Shown piece after piece: positions 54,003 to 62,558 of a DNA stretch of 64,000 nt (position 1 is its first letter; every line of letters starts with the position of its first letter). Position numbers and translations under genes: made by a program. The notes below the pieces were generated by a model. It was given only the letters and a program-made list of their open reading frames with translations, was not told the DNA's origin and did not search any database. The stretch covers positions 3,286,001 to 3,350,000 of the forward strand of contig OZ250139.1 in NCBI GenBank assembly GCA_965237405.1. Direction: 5' to 3'. This DNA is from CAUZIB01 sp963663925. GTDB taxonomy: Bacteria; Acidobacteriota; Vicinamibacteria; Vicinamibacterales; UBA8438.

Positions 54003-55173
54003 CCCGTAAGGTGCGTTTAATGGGCCGAGGTCCGGTCAGTGCTGGTCGAGTCTCCCAAGTAATCTCAGGCCATGCCGCCTGCGCTCCAGTTCCTCGTTCT
54101 CACGTTCGCTGGCTGGGTGAACCGCCACCAAGACGATCTGATTGCGTATCTCCGGGAGGAGAATCGGGTCCTCCGGGAGCACCTGGGCCCTCGGTCGCTT
54201 CGCCTGACCGATGCCCAACGCCGTCGACTCGCCGTGCGCGGCCAGCAACTCGGACGGCGCGTCTGGATGCAGGTCGCCGGCATCGTCACGCCTGACACGA
54301 TTCTCCGCTGGTACCGGAGAGTGATCGCCCAGACATACGACGGCAGCGCCCGCCGCGGTCGCGGCCGGCCGATGACGCGACGTGACGTGGCCGCGCGCGT
54401 GGTCCGGATGGCGGTCGAGCATCCCCAGTGGGGGGACACACGGATCCGCGGGGCGCTCTCGAACCTCGGCCACGAGATCGCTCGGACCCCGGTGAAGCGG
54501 ATCCTGCACGACCACGGGATCGACCCGGCTCCCGAGCGGAGCCGGCGCCTGCCCGGGAAGACGTTCCTGCAGGCGCCCTGGGAGGGCCTCACGGCCTGCG
54601 ATCTGTTCACCGCCGAGGTTGCTCACGCTGGCCGGGCTCCAGCGGGACCTGGTCTGCTTCGTGATCGCGCTGCAGTCCCGCCGCGTGACCATCGCCGGGA
54701 TCCATCCGCGGCCGTACGGCACGTGGATGGAGCAGATGGCCCGCAATGTGACGGACCCGGTCGATGGCTGCTTGCGACGCGCCCGCTCTCTGATGCACGA
54801 CCGCGACCCGCTCTCCACGCGGGGGTTTGGCGAGATCCTGGAGGGCGGGGGTGTTCAGCCGATCCGTCTCCCGCCGAAGAGTCCCAATCTCACCGCGTAT
54901 GCCGATCGGTTCGTCCGCTCTATTCAAGGGGAATGTCTCAGTCGCGTCGTCCCCCTCGGCGAAGGGCACGTGCGTCTCCTCGTGGGCGAGTACGTCGACC
55001 ACGACCATCGCGAGCGAAACCACCAGGGACTCGACAACCAGCTCCTGCAACGACCGCCACCGCCGGTGAGCCTGGCCGCCGACGTGCAGCGGCGGGAGCG
55101 TCTGGGCGGATTGCTTAATTTCTATCACCGAGAGGCCGCATGAGCGGTCGGCCGATTAAACGCACCTTACGAG
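54003..55173. mobile_element. Integrase-core IS, copy 2 (1,171 bp)
   Basis: Ends CCCGTAAGGTGCGTTTAAT and the reversed near-match CTCGTAAGGTGCGTTTAAT. About 95% identical by eye to copy 1 at 36659-37830. It is inserted into the IS630 transposase on the left. Confidence 0.85.
54072..55143 (+). pseudogene. Integrase-core transposase, one frameshift (copy 2)
   Basis: It reads as copy 1 from MPPALQFLVLTFAGWVNRHQ to ACDLFTAEV. A one-base insertion near 54620 then shifts the frame, and LTLAGLQRDLVCFVIALQSRRVTIAG continues in the other frame to the end. Frame is broken at a different site from copy 1 (37085), so an intact parent existed recently. Confidence 0.85.
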
Positions 55174-55182
55174 GTTGAGGCC

Positions 55183-55866
55183 TTGACGTGGTGGCGCCAG
55201 GCCGCCGAGCAGGGCCACGCGGCGGCCCAATTCGCGCTCGGTGGCGCGTATGCCAACGGCTGGGGTGGCGTACCACAGGACTACCAAGCGGCGGTGACGT
55301 GGATTCGCCTAGCCGCCGAGCAGGGCCACGCTGAGGCCCAAACTGTTCTCGGCCATACGTATCTCCTGGGCCAGGGTGTGCCTCAGGACGAGGCTGAGGC
55401 GGTGACGTGGATTCGCCTAGCCGCCGAGCAGGGCCACGCTCAGGCCCAAACTGCTCTCGGCGCCCTGTACGGCCTCGGCCAAGGCGTGCCCCAGGACGAG
55501 GCTGAGGCCGTCGCCTGGTACCGCCGCGCCGCCGAGCAGGGTGTTGCCGATGCCCAGTTCAGCCTCGGGTTTGCGTACGCCAACGGTGAAGGCGTGCCGC
55601 AGGACGCCGCTGAAGCCATCCGGTGGTACCGCCTGTCCGCCGAGCAGGACCACGCCAGCGCCCAGCACAACCTCGGGGTTGCGTACGCCAACGGTGAGGG
55701 CGTACCGCAAGACTACGTTACCGCACACATGTGGCTAAACTTTGCTGCCGCGACCGGCAACGAGAATGCTCGCGAGGCCCGCGAGATTGTTGCCGCCAGC
55801 ATGACGCGCGAACAGATCGCCGAGGCGCAAGCGCGGGCACGTGAATGGGCTAATGCGAATCGGTAG
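55183..55866 (+). CDS. Sel1-repeat protein, N-terminus lost
   Basis: 227 residues made of about six Sel1-like repeats of 36 residues (GHAxAQxxLGxxYxxGxGVPQDxxxAVxWxRxAAEQ), then a C-terminal helix (MTREQIAEAQARAREWANANR) with the end typical of the family. Sel1 proteins are alpha-solenoid scaffolds for protein binding. The frame opens 10 bp after the IS end without a signal peptide, so the 5' part was probably removed by the IS. The remaining frame has a weak start only. Confidence 0.75.
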   Translation: MTWWRQAAEQGHAAAQFALGGAYANGWGGVPQDYQAAVTWIRLAAEQGHAEAQTVLGHTYLLGQGVPQDEAEAVTWIRLAAEQGHAQAQTALGALYGLGQGVPQDEAEAVAWYRRAAEQGVADAQFSLGFAYANGEGVPQDAAEAIRWYRLSAEQDHASAQHNLGVAYANGEGVPQDYVTAHMWLNFAAATGNENAREAREIVAASMTREQIAEAQARAREWANANR

Positions 55867-55908
55867 CCTCACGCAGACGAAGCTAGCACTCCGAGAGAAG
55901 AAGGCTGA

Positions 55909-56334
55909 TTATGGAGGGGAGTCGCTTTGAAGCCATGCGAGAGGCTTCTTGTCTTGGTAAAAAACCAAAACCCGAAGCGCGGTTTCTTGAATAGAGGCGG
56001 ATTGGTTGCGGCGACGGATGAGGTGCTCAAGCGTCCATGGCTCAGCGAGAGCAACATAGGGTATATACAGGTTTCCAGCCCACTGACCTGCCCCAGCTCT
56101 GCAAAGCTCCCCGAACAACTCGCGCAGGGTCTCTACAGGGCCGTTAAACCTCGAGAGAACGGCGAGACAATCCCTATCTTTCAGAACGATTGAGCACAGT
56201 TCCTCTAAATCACGATCGGAGGAACCGTCGAGAAGCTTCTCAACGGTCATGCCACCGAGTTCCCGGTGCTCTTTCTTTCGAGAGAGGGTGCGCAGTTTCG
56301 AGTACTTGCGCCACCTTTGAAGAAAGCCAGCCAC
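55909..56334 (-). CDS. Hypothetical protein, 141 aa
   Basis: MAGFLQRWRKYSKLRTLSRKKEHRELGGMTVEKLL then helical repeats (SSDRDLEELCSIVLKDRDCLAVL; GPVETLRELFGELCRAGAGQW; WTLEHLIRRRNQSASIQETALRVLVFYQ). A basic N-terminus and low GC set it apart from its neighbours. The family is unknown to me. It seems complete, on the opposite strand to the Sel1 gene. Confidence 0.6.
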   Translation of the reverse strand: MAGFLQRWRKYSKLRTLSRKKEHRELGGMTVEKLLDGSSDRDLEELCSIVLKDRDCLAVLSRFNGPVETLRELFGELCRAGAGQWAGNLYIPYVALAEPWTLEHLIRRRNQSASIQETALRVLVFYQDKKPLAWLQSDSPP

Positions 56335-56394
56335 TAGGCTCTCCTGGATTTCCGCAAGATGTTCTTCTCTGGTGCCCCTTGTTTACGGGTGCTG

Positions 56395-56690
56395 GATCTC
56401 AATCGTAGCATCTTAAACCACCGCTTACAGGCTTGGCAGTGACCGCACGGTGTTGGCCAAGTGGGCGAGGGTGCGGCCGAGGCGGTCGAGCTTCCAGACG
56501 ACGAGCCCGTCGCCCGTCCGGAGCGCGCGTGATGCAGCTGTCGAGTCCGGGTCGGTCGTCGCGTACGCCGGACGCGGACGTCGTGGTAGACGTGGCCGGC
56601 ATCGACGCCCGCGGCCAGCAGCGCGTCGCGCTGCAGGTCCAGCGACTGGGAGCCGTCCGCCTTTGAGACGCGGGCGTAGCCGATCAGCAT
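56395..56690 (-). pseudogene. Serine resolvase (Tn3-type) with frameshifts
   Basis: MLIGYARVSKADGSQSLDLQRDALLAAGVD is the resolvase N-terminus with its catalytic Ser (YARVS). Two frame changes follow, and the third piece reads RTGDGLVVWKLDRLGRTLAHLANTV (the LDRLGR core). The HTH end is absent. Confidence 0.82.
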
Positions 56691-56691
56691 G

Positions 56692-56715
56692 TGTCGCAAA
56701 CGGTCGTTTGCGACA
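56692..56715. promoter_or_regulatory. res-like palindrome upstream of the resolvase
   Basis: TGTCGCAAACG GT CGTTTGCGACA has 11-bp perfect arms and lies 1 bp upstream of the resolvase ATG. Resolvases bind such sites for recombination and autorepression. A diverged copy is at 3214-3237. Confidence 0.7.
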
Positions 56716-56839
56716 AGGCGGGCGCGGGCGCCTTCCTGCGAGCGCCGCCGTGTGTCGTATACCGTGTCTGATTCTAGGCCTTGCATACGTCGAGCGAAAG
56801 CGCACGACTCGGAGTTAGACCTGCGCCCGAGCGGCCCCG

Positions 56840-57052
56840 TCAGCCTGCCGGCACCGGCGAGGCCCAGGTCCGCTGCAGCATCGCCCCGAACAGGCGTCGG
56901 GGCAGGTGGCTCTCGGCCAGCAGGAGCCAATAGTAGCGCGCGTGCTTCACCAGCCGCCCACCCGTTTTGACAAGGCGCTGCTGGAGGCTGGTCAACGACC
57001 ACGTGTCGATCCGTTTCGGGAGCACCAGCCACCGCCAGAGATTCCCTTTCAC
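56840..57052 (-). pseudogene. IS1380-family transposase C-terminus
   Basis: WSLTSLQQRLVKTGGRLVKHARYYWLLLAESHLPRRLFGAML is the well-conserved end of IS1380 transposases. The rest is missing. Compare the internal fragment at 17.83 kb. Confidence 0.8.
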
Positions 57053-57078
57053 TCGTCGTGGTGTCGCCAGACATGGGG

Positions 57079-57341
57079 AACTTGACTGTGAGCATGATCT
57101 CCCTGCCTGACGGGGTCACTTGTGACACCGGTGGGTGCCGGTGAGTGATGGCCTGACCCTTAACTTGACTGACCTACGGTCCTGGCTACTGACCTGTCGG
57201 TCATCGCCCGCTGGCAACTCGTACGGCAGCCAGCTGACCGGATGGGCCGTGACCCAATAGGGGCCTGCTGTACCCACGGCCCGTCACAGTCCTGTCCGCC
57301 CACCCGGACCAGCTCGGGGCCGCAATCCGAGGAGGCCACCC
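57079..57341 (+). ncRNA. Conserved 5' leader of IS110 copy 2, candidate bridge RNA
   Basis: 263 nt homologous to 42156-42419. The two leaders differ mainly in short blocks (for example around 57097-57140), while long blocks are invariant. Differences confined to pairing loops would fit target/donor-binding loops of a bridge RNA, but I have not folded it. Confidence 0.5.
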
Positions 57342-58427
57342 GTGACCAACCGCATAACTACGCCGCCCGAAGCGCGGACGGTGATCGTCGGTGTTGATAC
57401 GCATAAGCATGTCCACGTCGCGGTGGCAATCGACAGCTGGGGGATCCGTCTGGGCGATCACGCGTTCGTAGTGGACTCGGGTGGCTACGAGGCTCTGGTC
57501 ACGTGGGCCGAGACACACGGGCGGATTGAGGCGTTCGGGATCGAAGGCACCGGGAGCTACGGCGCTGGCCTGGCACGGGCCGTCCGCCGAGCCGGGCATC
57601 ATGTCGTGGAAGTGAATCGGGGCGACCGCCGTACACGCCGCGCCGCCGGCAAGTCCGACACCATCGACGCCGAGGTGGCGGCGCGGTCCCTGCTCGCGGG
57701 GCAGTCGACGGCCATCCCCAAGACCGCGGACGGCGCCGTCGAGATGATCCGCCAGCTCAAGATCACACGGGATACCGCCATGAAAGCGCGCACCACGGCG
57801 ATGAACACGCTGAAGCAGATCATCGTGCAGGCCCCGCCCGTCCTGCGAGAAGCCCTCCACGACCTCACCGATCACGGCCTGCTCACGCGCTGCGCCGGAC
57901 TCCGACCGGGCCCCATCGACACGCCCATCGCGTCCGCCAAGCACACCCTCCGGTCGCTCGCCCGTCGGTGGATGGCTCTCGCCGAGGAAATCGCGCTGCA
58001 CGACCAGTACCTCGCGCGTCTCACCACCGCGACATCACCGACCCTCTGCGAGGGCTTCGGTGTGGGCGCCCACACCGCGGCTGAGCTGTTGATCATCTTC
58101 GGCGATAACCCCGACCGGATTCGTTCGGAGGCCGCCTTCGCGAAGCTCTGCGGCGCCTGCCCGATCCCGGCCTCGTCTGGGATGACCACCGGGCGGCACC
58201 GCCTCAATCGAGGCGGCCACCGACACGCCAACGCGGCCCTCTATCGAGCCGTCATCGTCCGGATGCAATTCCACCAACCGACCCGCGACTACGTCGCCCG
58301 ACGCATCGCCGCTGGCCGGACCAAACGCGACATCATCCGCTGCCTGAAACGCTTCCTCGCGCGAGAGATCTACCAGCGCGTCATGACCGACTTCCGCGCT
58401 CGTCAAGAGATCATCCAGGCCGCCTGA
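57342..58427 (+). CDS. IS110-family recombinase, copy 2 (intact)
   Basis: A 361-residue protein: VIVGVDTHKHVHVAV (first Asp), FGIEGTGSYGAGL (Glu), RRAAGKSDTIDAEVAARSLL (Asp pair), then the C-terminal Tnp domain, FGVGAHTAAELLIIFGDNP and CGACPIPASSGMTTGRHRLNRGGHRHANAALYR with the Ser. All usual positions are present, so it is probably active. GTG start after GAGGAGG. Confidence 0.92.
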   Translation: MTNRITTPPEARTVIVGVDTHKHVHVAVAIDSWGIRLGDHAFVVDSGGYEALVTWAETHGRIEAFGIEGTGSYGAGLARAVRRAGHHVVEVNRGDRRTRRAAGKSDTIDAEVAARSLLAGQSTAIPKTADGAVEMIRQLKITRDTAMKARTTAMNTLKQIIVQAPPVLREALHDLTDHGLLTRCAGLRPGPIDTPIASAKHTLRSLARRWMALAEEIALHDQYLARLTTATSPTLCEGFGVGAHTAAELLIIFGDNPDRIRSEAAFAKLCGACPIPASSGMTTGRHRLNRGGHRHANAALYRAVIVRMQFHQPTRDYVARRIAAGRTKRDIIRCLKRFLAREIYQRVMTDFRARQEIIQAA

Positions 58428-58607
58428 AGGAGTGTCTTGACATATAGGGGCGTCAGTGCCCTACCCGCCGACGGACTGGAACCGGGATCGCCCCTTGCCG
58501 CTGGTGTCGTCGACCGTCTTCACACGCCAACCGAACGGGCCGCACGAGGCGCCGTGTTAGGATGGTTCCTTGTTCGATCTCCATGGGATCACAAGCAACT
58601 GTTGGCC

Positions 58608-60284
58608 ATGGCTCCAGACCTGATGCGCGCCACCGGAGGCACTGACGCAATGGTGATCGGCGACACCGAATCGGGGACGGTGGTTCCGAGGGTCTGGGTT
58701 GTCCGCGCCGACGGCGGCAAGTACGCAGACCATTTCGTCACCGGTGGTTATGTGGCCGTAGGGTGGTTCGATCTGTCGTCCGTCGATACTCACGACCAAC
58801 TCCGTGAGATCTATGAACTGAAGTATCCAGATGCCCCTGCCGGCCAGGTCGCCAACGAGATCGGCCAGCTTGCGGCATTTCGTCTAGAGATGGGCGAGGG
58901 CGACTACCTAATCACACCCGCCGCCAGCCGCGAGTCGTTACGCTACGGTCGCATTGTCGGTCCCTGTGTGGCCTTCAAGGGTGACGATGGGTGCCGTTAT
59001 CTGAACCGCCGTGCCGTTGCCTGGGCTGAGGCACTGCTCAGTCGGTCGAGCCTCGGCGAGTCGTTCCAGCGCACGCTCGAGTCGCCGCGCACTGTGTTCC
59101 GCGTCAGTCATCCTGAAGAGTTCATGGCTGCGATAGGCGCGCATGACTCACCAATCGCCGACTCAGCGGCCGACCTCGTCGAGGTGGAGCCGGACAGCGG
59201 CATTGAGTTGGAACAGGAGGATCCGCAGCAGAGTGCGACAGAGCAGCCGTTCGACTCATCGAAGATCAAGGTTCGCACCGTCAACGTCGTGGTTGATCAA
59301 GTCGTGTCACGTATACGGTACGGCGAGATTGATCTGCAACCGGATTTTCAGCGGGTGCGTGGCATTTGGGACGTGAAGCGCAAGAGTTGGCTGATCGAAT
59401 CGCTCCTGCTCCGCATTCCGATCCCGGTCTTCTACGTTGCTGCGGATCACGACGAGCAATGGAAAGTGGTCGACGGTGTGCAGCGGATCTCGACCATCTA
59501 CGGATACATGGAGGGCGAGTTCCCGCTGGCGCAGATGGAGTACCGGCGGGAGTTCGTCGGCAAGCGGTATGGCGAGCTTCCGCGACCGATGCAGCGGCGG
59601 ATCAGCGAGACGCAACTGGTCGTCAACGTCATCGAGCCCGGCACGCCGCCAGAGGTCATGTTCAACATCTTCCGTCGGATCAACACCGGCGGCATGACGC
59701 TCAACGGGCAGGAGATCAGACACGCACTCAATCCCGGCCTCGTTCGGAACTACCTGAAGGCCTTGGCCGAATCGGAGGCATTTCTCGACGCCACCGACCG
59801 TTCCATCAAGCCGCACCGAATGACTGATCGCGAGTGCGTGCTGCGATTCCTCGCGTTCTACATCGAGCCGTGGGAGCGGTACACGACAGGTTCCCTCGAG
59901 AACCAGCTCGAGAGGGCCATGAAGACCATTAATGACATGGCTTCCGAGCAGGTCGATGCCGTAGCCGGGGCGTTCGAAAAGGCAATGCGCGCGGCGACCC
60001 GCATCTTCGAGAACGACGCGTTCCGCAAACGCTACCGTCCGGACGATAGTCGCCACCAGATCAGCTTGGCGCTCTTTGAAGCGTGGGCAGTGCAGTTGGC
60101 GCGCTGCTCACCTCAGGAAATCGACCGACTGGTCGCCGGCCGCGCCGAAGTGCGGAAGCGTTTCATGGCGCTGCTGAACGGGGACACCGATTTCGAGAAG
60201 GCTATCTCAGTGTCCACCGGAACGCCACTGAGAATACGAAAGCGTTTTACCGCGATTCGGGATCTTGTGGAGGAGTTCCTCTAA
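58608..60284 (+). CDS. EVE-like plus DUF262 protein, first gene of a three-gene defence-like operon
   Basis: From ATG 58608 about 558 residues. Residues 30-130 (RVWVVRADGGKYADHFVTGGYVAVGWFDL ... EMGEGDYLITP ... YGRIVGPCVAF) resemble the EVE/PUA-like modified-base-binding domain found at the front of some restriction enzymes. Residues about 225-560 are DUF262: EIDLQPDFQRVRGIWD, LIESLLLRIPIPVFYV, WKVVDGVQRISTI, FRRINTGGMTLNGQEIRHAL. DUF262 is the nucleotide-hydrolysing domain of GmrS-type enzymes, with DGxQR as catalytic core. No C-terminal DUF1524 HNH nuclease follows. The open frame reaches back to 58437 in IS110, so the start is uncertain (58623 also possible). TAATG coupling to the ATPase. 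Confidence 0.82.
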   Translation: MAPDLMRATGGTDAMVIGDTESGTVVPRVWVVRADGGKYADHFVTGGYVAVGWFDLSSVDTHDQLREIYELKYPDAPAGQVANEIGQLAAFRLEMGEGDYLITPAASRESLRYGRIVGPCVAFKGDDGCRYLNRRAVAWAEALLSRSSLGESFQRTLESPRTVFRVSHPEEFMAAIGAHDSPIADSAADLVEVEPDSGIELEQEDPQQSATEQPFDSSKIKVRTVNVVVDQVVSRIRYGEIDLQPDFQRVRGIWDVKRKSWLIESLLLRIPIPVFYVAADHDEQWKVVDGVQRISTIYGYMEGEFPLAQMEYRREFVGKRYGELPRPMQRRISETQLVVNVIEPGTPPEVMFNIFRRINTGGMTLNGQEIRHALNPGLVRNYLKALAESEAFLDATDRSIKPHRMTDRECVLRFLAFYIEPWERYTTGSLENQLERAMKTINDMASEQVDAVAGAFEKAMRAATRIFENDAFRKRYRPDDSRHQISLALFEAWAVQLARCSPQEIDRLVAGRAEVRKRFMALLNGDTDFEKAISVSTGTPLRIRKRFTAIRDLVEEFL

Positions 60285-61393
60285 TGTTGCGCCGGATGAC
60301 GCTCACGAATTTCAAGTGTTTCGAGAAGCTCGATCTGCCGTGTGCGCCGCTCAACCTCCTGTGCGGCCTGAACGGGATGGGCAAGAGCAGTGTGATTCAG
60401 GCGCTCCTCGTACTGCGACAATCCTACGCGGCGGGGCATCTGCAGCAAGGGCGGTTGATTCTCGGAGGCACGCTGGCGGACCTCGGAGCCGGTTCGGACG
60501 TGCTGTTCGAGGACGCCGGCGAGGAAGTGCTCGGCTTCGGGCTGCGTGTCGACGAGTCCACTCGCTGGGCGCAATCGTACAGTTATTCGCGAACGAAAGA
60601 TCAGCTGGTGGCTGTCCAGGCAGGTCTCTCCGTGCCCGAAGCGTTGTCCGCCGTGCCGCCGCTAGGTGGGCGGCTTCTCCACGTACCGGCGGAACGGGTC
60701 GGGCCGCAGAAGTTGTACCCGCTGTCGGAAATCATGGCCGAACTCGGCGAATTCGGAGTGCGCGGTGAGCTGGCCTGGAATTTTCTCAACGACCGGCAGA
60801 ACGTGCTGCTGCCGGCGGGTGACCCGCGTTGCGACGGCATACCCGGACATCGGCTGCTCGATGTAGTTGACCATTGGCTCCAGGACGTGAGCCCAGGCGT
60901 GCATGTACGGCTCCAACCGTTTCCCGACGCCGATGCAATCACCGCGGGCTTCGCCTTCGATCGTCCGGGGGATGTCGAGACACGTCGTTATCGTGCGACG
61001 AACGTGGGCTTCGGGCTCTCATATGCGTTGCCGGTAGTGCTAGCTATGCTCTCGGAGCCCGGCACGCTGTGCCTTATCGAGAACCCCGAGGCACACCTCC
61101 ATCCGCGCGGGCAGACCCGGCTGGCGGAACTGGCGGCGCGTGCGGCGGCGGCGGGCGTGCAGACATTCGTCGAGACTCACAGCGACCACTTCCTGGACGG
61201 GGTGCGGCTTGCGATCCACGCGGGTCTGATCGCACCGGCCGACACTGCGATTCACTACTTCGAGCGCGACGGGGGACGAGCGGTCGTTTCCTCACCGACC
61301 GTCGACGCCGACGGACGGCTGTCGCGGTGGCCGACTGGCTTCTTCGACCAGCACGAAGAGAACCTCGCGAGACTGCTCGCGCCGCGGAACTGA
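60284..61393 (+). CDS. AAA ATPase, DUF3696-type
   Basis: A 369-residue ABC/RecF-like ATPase. MTLTNFKCFEKLDLPCAPLNLLCGLNGMGKSSVIQALLVLRQS holds Walker A (GLNGMGKSS, residues 28-36). A signature-like region (NVGFGLSYALPVVLAML) precedes Walker B LCLIENPEAHLHPRGQ (near residue 266) and the switch His THSDHFLDGVRLAI. The C-terminus IHYFERDGG...VDADGRLSRWPTGFFDQHEENL is the DUF3696 hallmark. Its ATG overlaps the stop of the DUF262 gene (TAATG), and the next gene starts 1 bp after its own stop. Confidence 0.88.
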   Translation: MLRRMTLTNFKCFEKLDLPCAPLNLLCGLNGMGKSSVIQALLVLRQSYAAGHLQQGRLILGGTLADLGAGSDVLFEDAGEEVLGFGLRVDESTRWAQSYSYSRTKDQLVAVQAGLSVPEALSAVPPLGGRLLHVPAERVGPQKLYPLSEIMAELGEFGVRGELAWNFLNDRQNVLLPAGDPRCDGIPGHRLLDVVDHWLQDVSPGVHVRLQPFPDADAITAGFAFDRPGDVETRRYRATNVGFGLSYALPVVLAMLSEPGTLCLIENPEAHLHPRGQTRLAELAARAAAAGVQTFVETHSDHFLDGVRLAIHAGLIAPADTAIHYFERDGGRAVVSSPTVDADGRLSRWPTGFFDQHEENLARLLAPRN

Positions 61394-61394
61394 C

Positions 61395-62336
61395 GTGCGC
61401 GAGATGATCCTGAACCACGCAAGCCTGGCCCCGGCCGGGTGGCGTGACGCGCTGGGATACCTGCCGGACTTGGCGGACGGCATGGCAGTGCTCATCCGGA
61501 CTAGGACAGCTCAATCGACCTTGCGAATGTCCCGGTCGTTGCACGAGACATACTGGCCGAACGACGGGTCGCTGTTTGATGCCTTCCGGGAAGTGATGCG
61601 GCAGGGGAAGCGGGATCAGTCCCTGTTTCTCATGAAGCTGAGTGAGAAGGCGCCGCTCCTGAGCAATCTTGCGCCGGATGGCGCCGATCGGTTTTGGATG
61701 TGCGAGGCGAAGACGTTGCCGCCGGACGACGGAGCGCCGCTCGTGTTGTGCGCCGTCACGGGCGCGATTTGTGTCGGCTTCCCATCCGAGCCGGTATGGG
61801 ACCGCGATCAACTCCCAGTCGACTTCCTGGAGCTACTGTCCGACGGCACTCTTGCAGACGCGCACGAAGAGATCGACAACCTTACGCGGTCGGTGCACGC
61901 CGGTCCAATCGTCGATCGCCACCTCATGCGGCTTCGACATCAGTGTTCAGACGCAACCGACTTGTGGAACCGGCGGGAGCAGATATTCCCACGCCTGACG
62001 TTCGGCCCAGACGTGGAGGGTCACCTCGCGGAGGTAAACGCCGGGTGGCTCCCGACGCTCGTCAACAGGCTGGCGGATCTCAACGCGGCGGCGGAGGAGT
62101 GGCTGATCGCCGGCGGGCACGCTCCGCCTTGGAAGACGCTCGTGACACCGGAGAGCAGACGATTGATGAGCAATCCGACGCTACATGAAGCGCGGCGCTT
62201 CCGGTCCGGGGGCGGCACAAGGGTCCTGTTCGAATGGCACGCTCGGTTCGGCAGCGCAGCGCGGATACACCTACGGTTCGATGCGCGGACGCGGGAGATC
62301 GAGATCGGCTACATCGGCGTCCATCTCCCGACTTGA
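61395..62336 (+). CDS. Third protein of the operon, unknown function
   Basis: 313 residues from GTG 61395 (or ATG 61404). The centre has WMCEAKTLPPDDGAPLVLCAVTGAICVGFPSEPVWDRDQL and helices; the C-terminus HEARRFRSGGGTRVLFEWHARFGSAARIHLRFDARTREIEIGYIGVHLPT is a compact strand-rich end that I associate with partners of DUF3696 ATPases. No nuclease motif is certain; DRHLMRLRHQ and EWHARF hold conserved-looking His/Arg residues. It is tightly coupled (1-bp gap) to the ATPase, so it is likely the effector or sensor. Function unknown. Confidence 0.72.
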   Translation: MREMILNHASLAPAGWRDALGYLPDLADGMAVLIRTRTAQSTLRMSRSLHETYWPNDGSLFDAFREVMRQGKRDQSLFLMKLSEKAPLLSNLAPDGADRFWMCEAKTLPPDDGAPLVLCAVTGAICVGFPSEPVWDRDQLPVDFLELLSDGTLADAHEEIDNLTRSVHAGPIVDRHLMRLRHQCSDATDLWNRREQIFPRLTFGPDVEGHLAEVNAGWLPTLVNRLADLNAAAEEWLIAGGHAPPWKTLVTPESRRLMSNPTLHEARRFRSGGGTRVLFEWHARFGSAARIHLRFDARTREIEIGYIGVHLPT

Positions 62337-62558
62337 GCCACCAGCGCGGCACGTTGTTGTGTGGGTCCGAAGACGAGCGTGACCGCCGCGCGGTCCGTCA
62401 GCGCCACAGCCAGAATTCGAAGCCCGCCACCTGTGGGTGGGTCAATCTAGGCACTATCGAGATCGGCCGCCCGACGTCGGCCGGTCACGCCAGCCCGCAA
62501 GGGGTTAACCCGCGATCTCGGTGGCGTCGGCCACGTTGTCGAGTAGCTCACACTTGGC
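62337..62558. other. Region between the operon and IS6 copy 2
   Basis: No gene is seen. The operon ends cleanly at 62336 and the IS6 end is at 62559. Confidence 0.4.

Larger units (their letters stand above)
57079..58455. mobile_element. IS110-family element, copy 2 (1,377 bp)
   Basis: The extent is defined by loss of similarity to copy 1. It begins inside or beside the IS1380 fragment and ends 153 bp before the DUF262 start. The right end carries TTGACATATAGGGGCGTCA. Confidence 0.8.
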
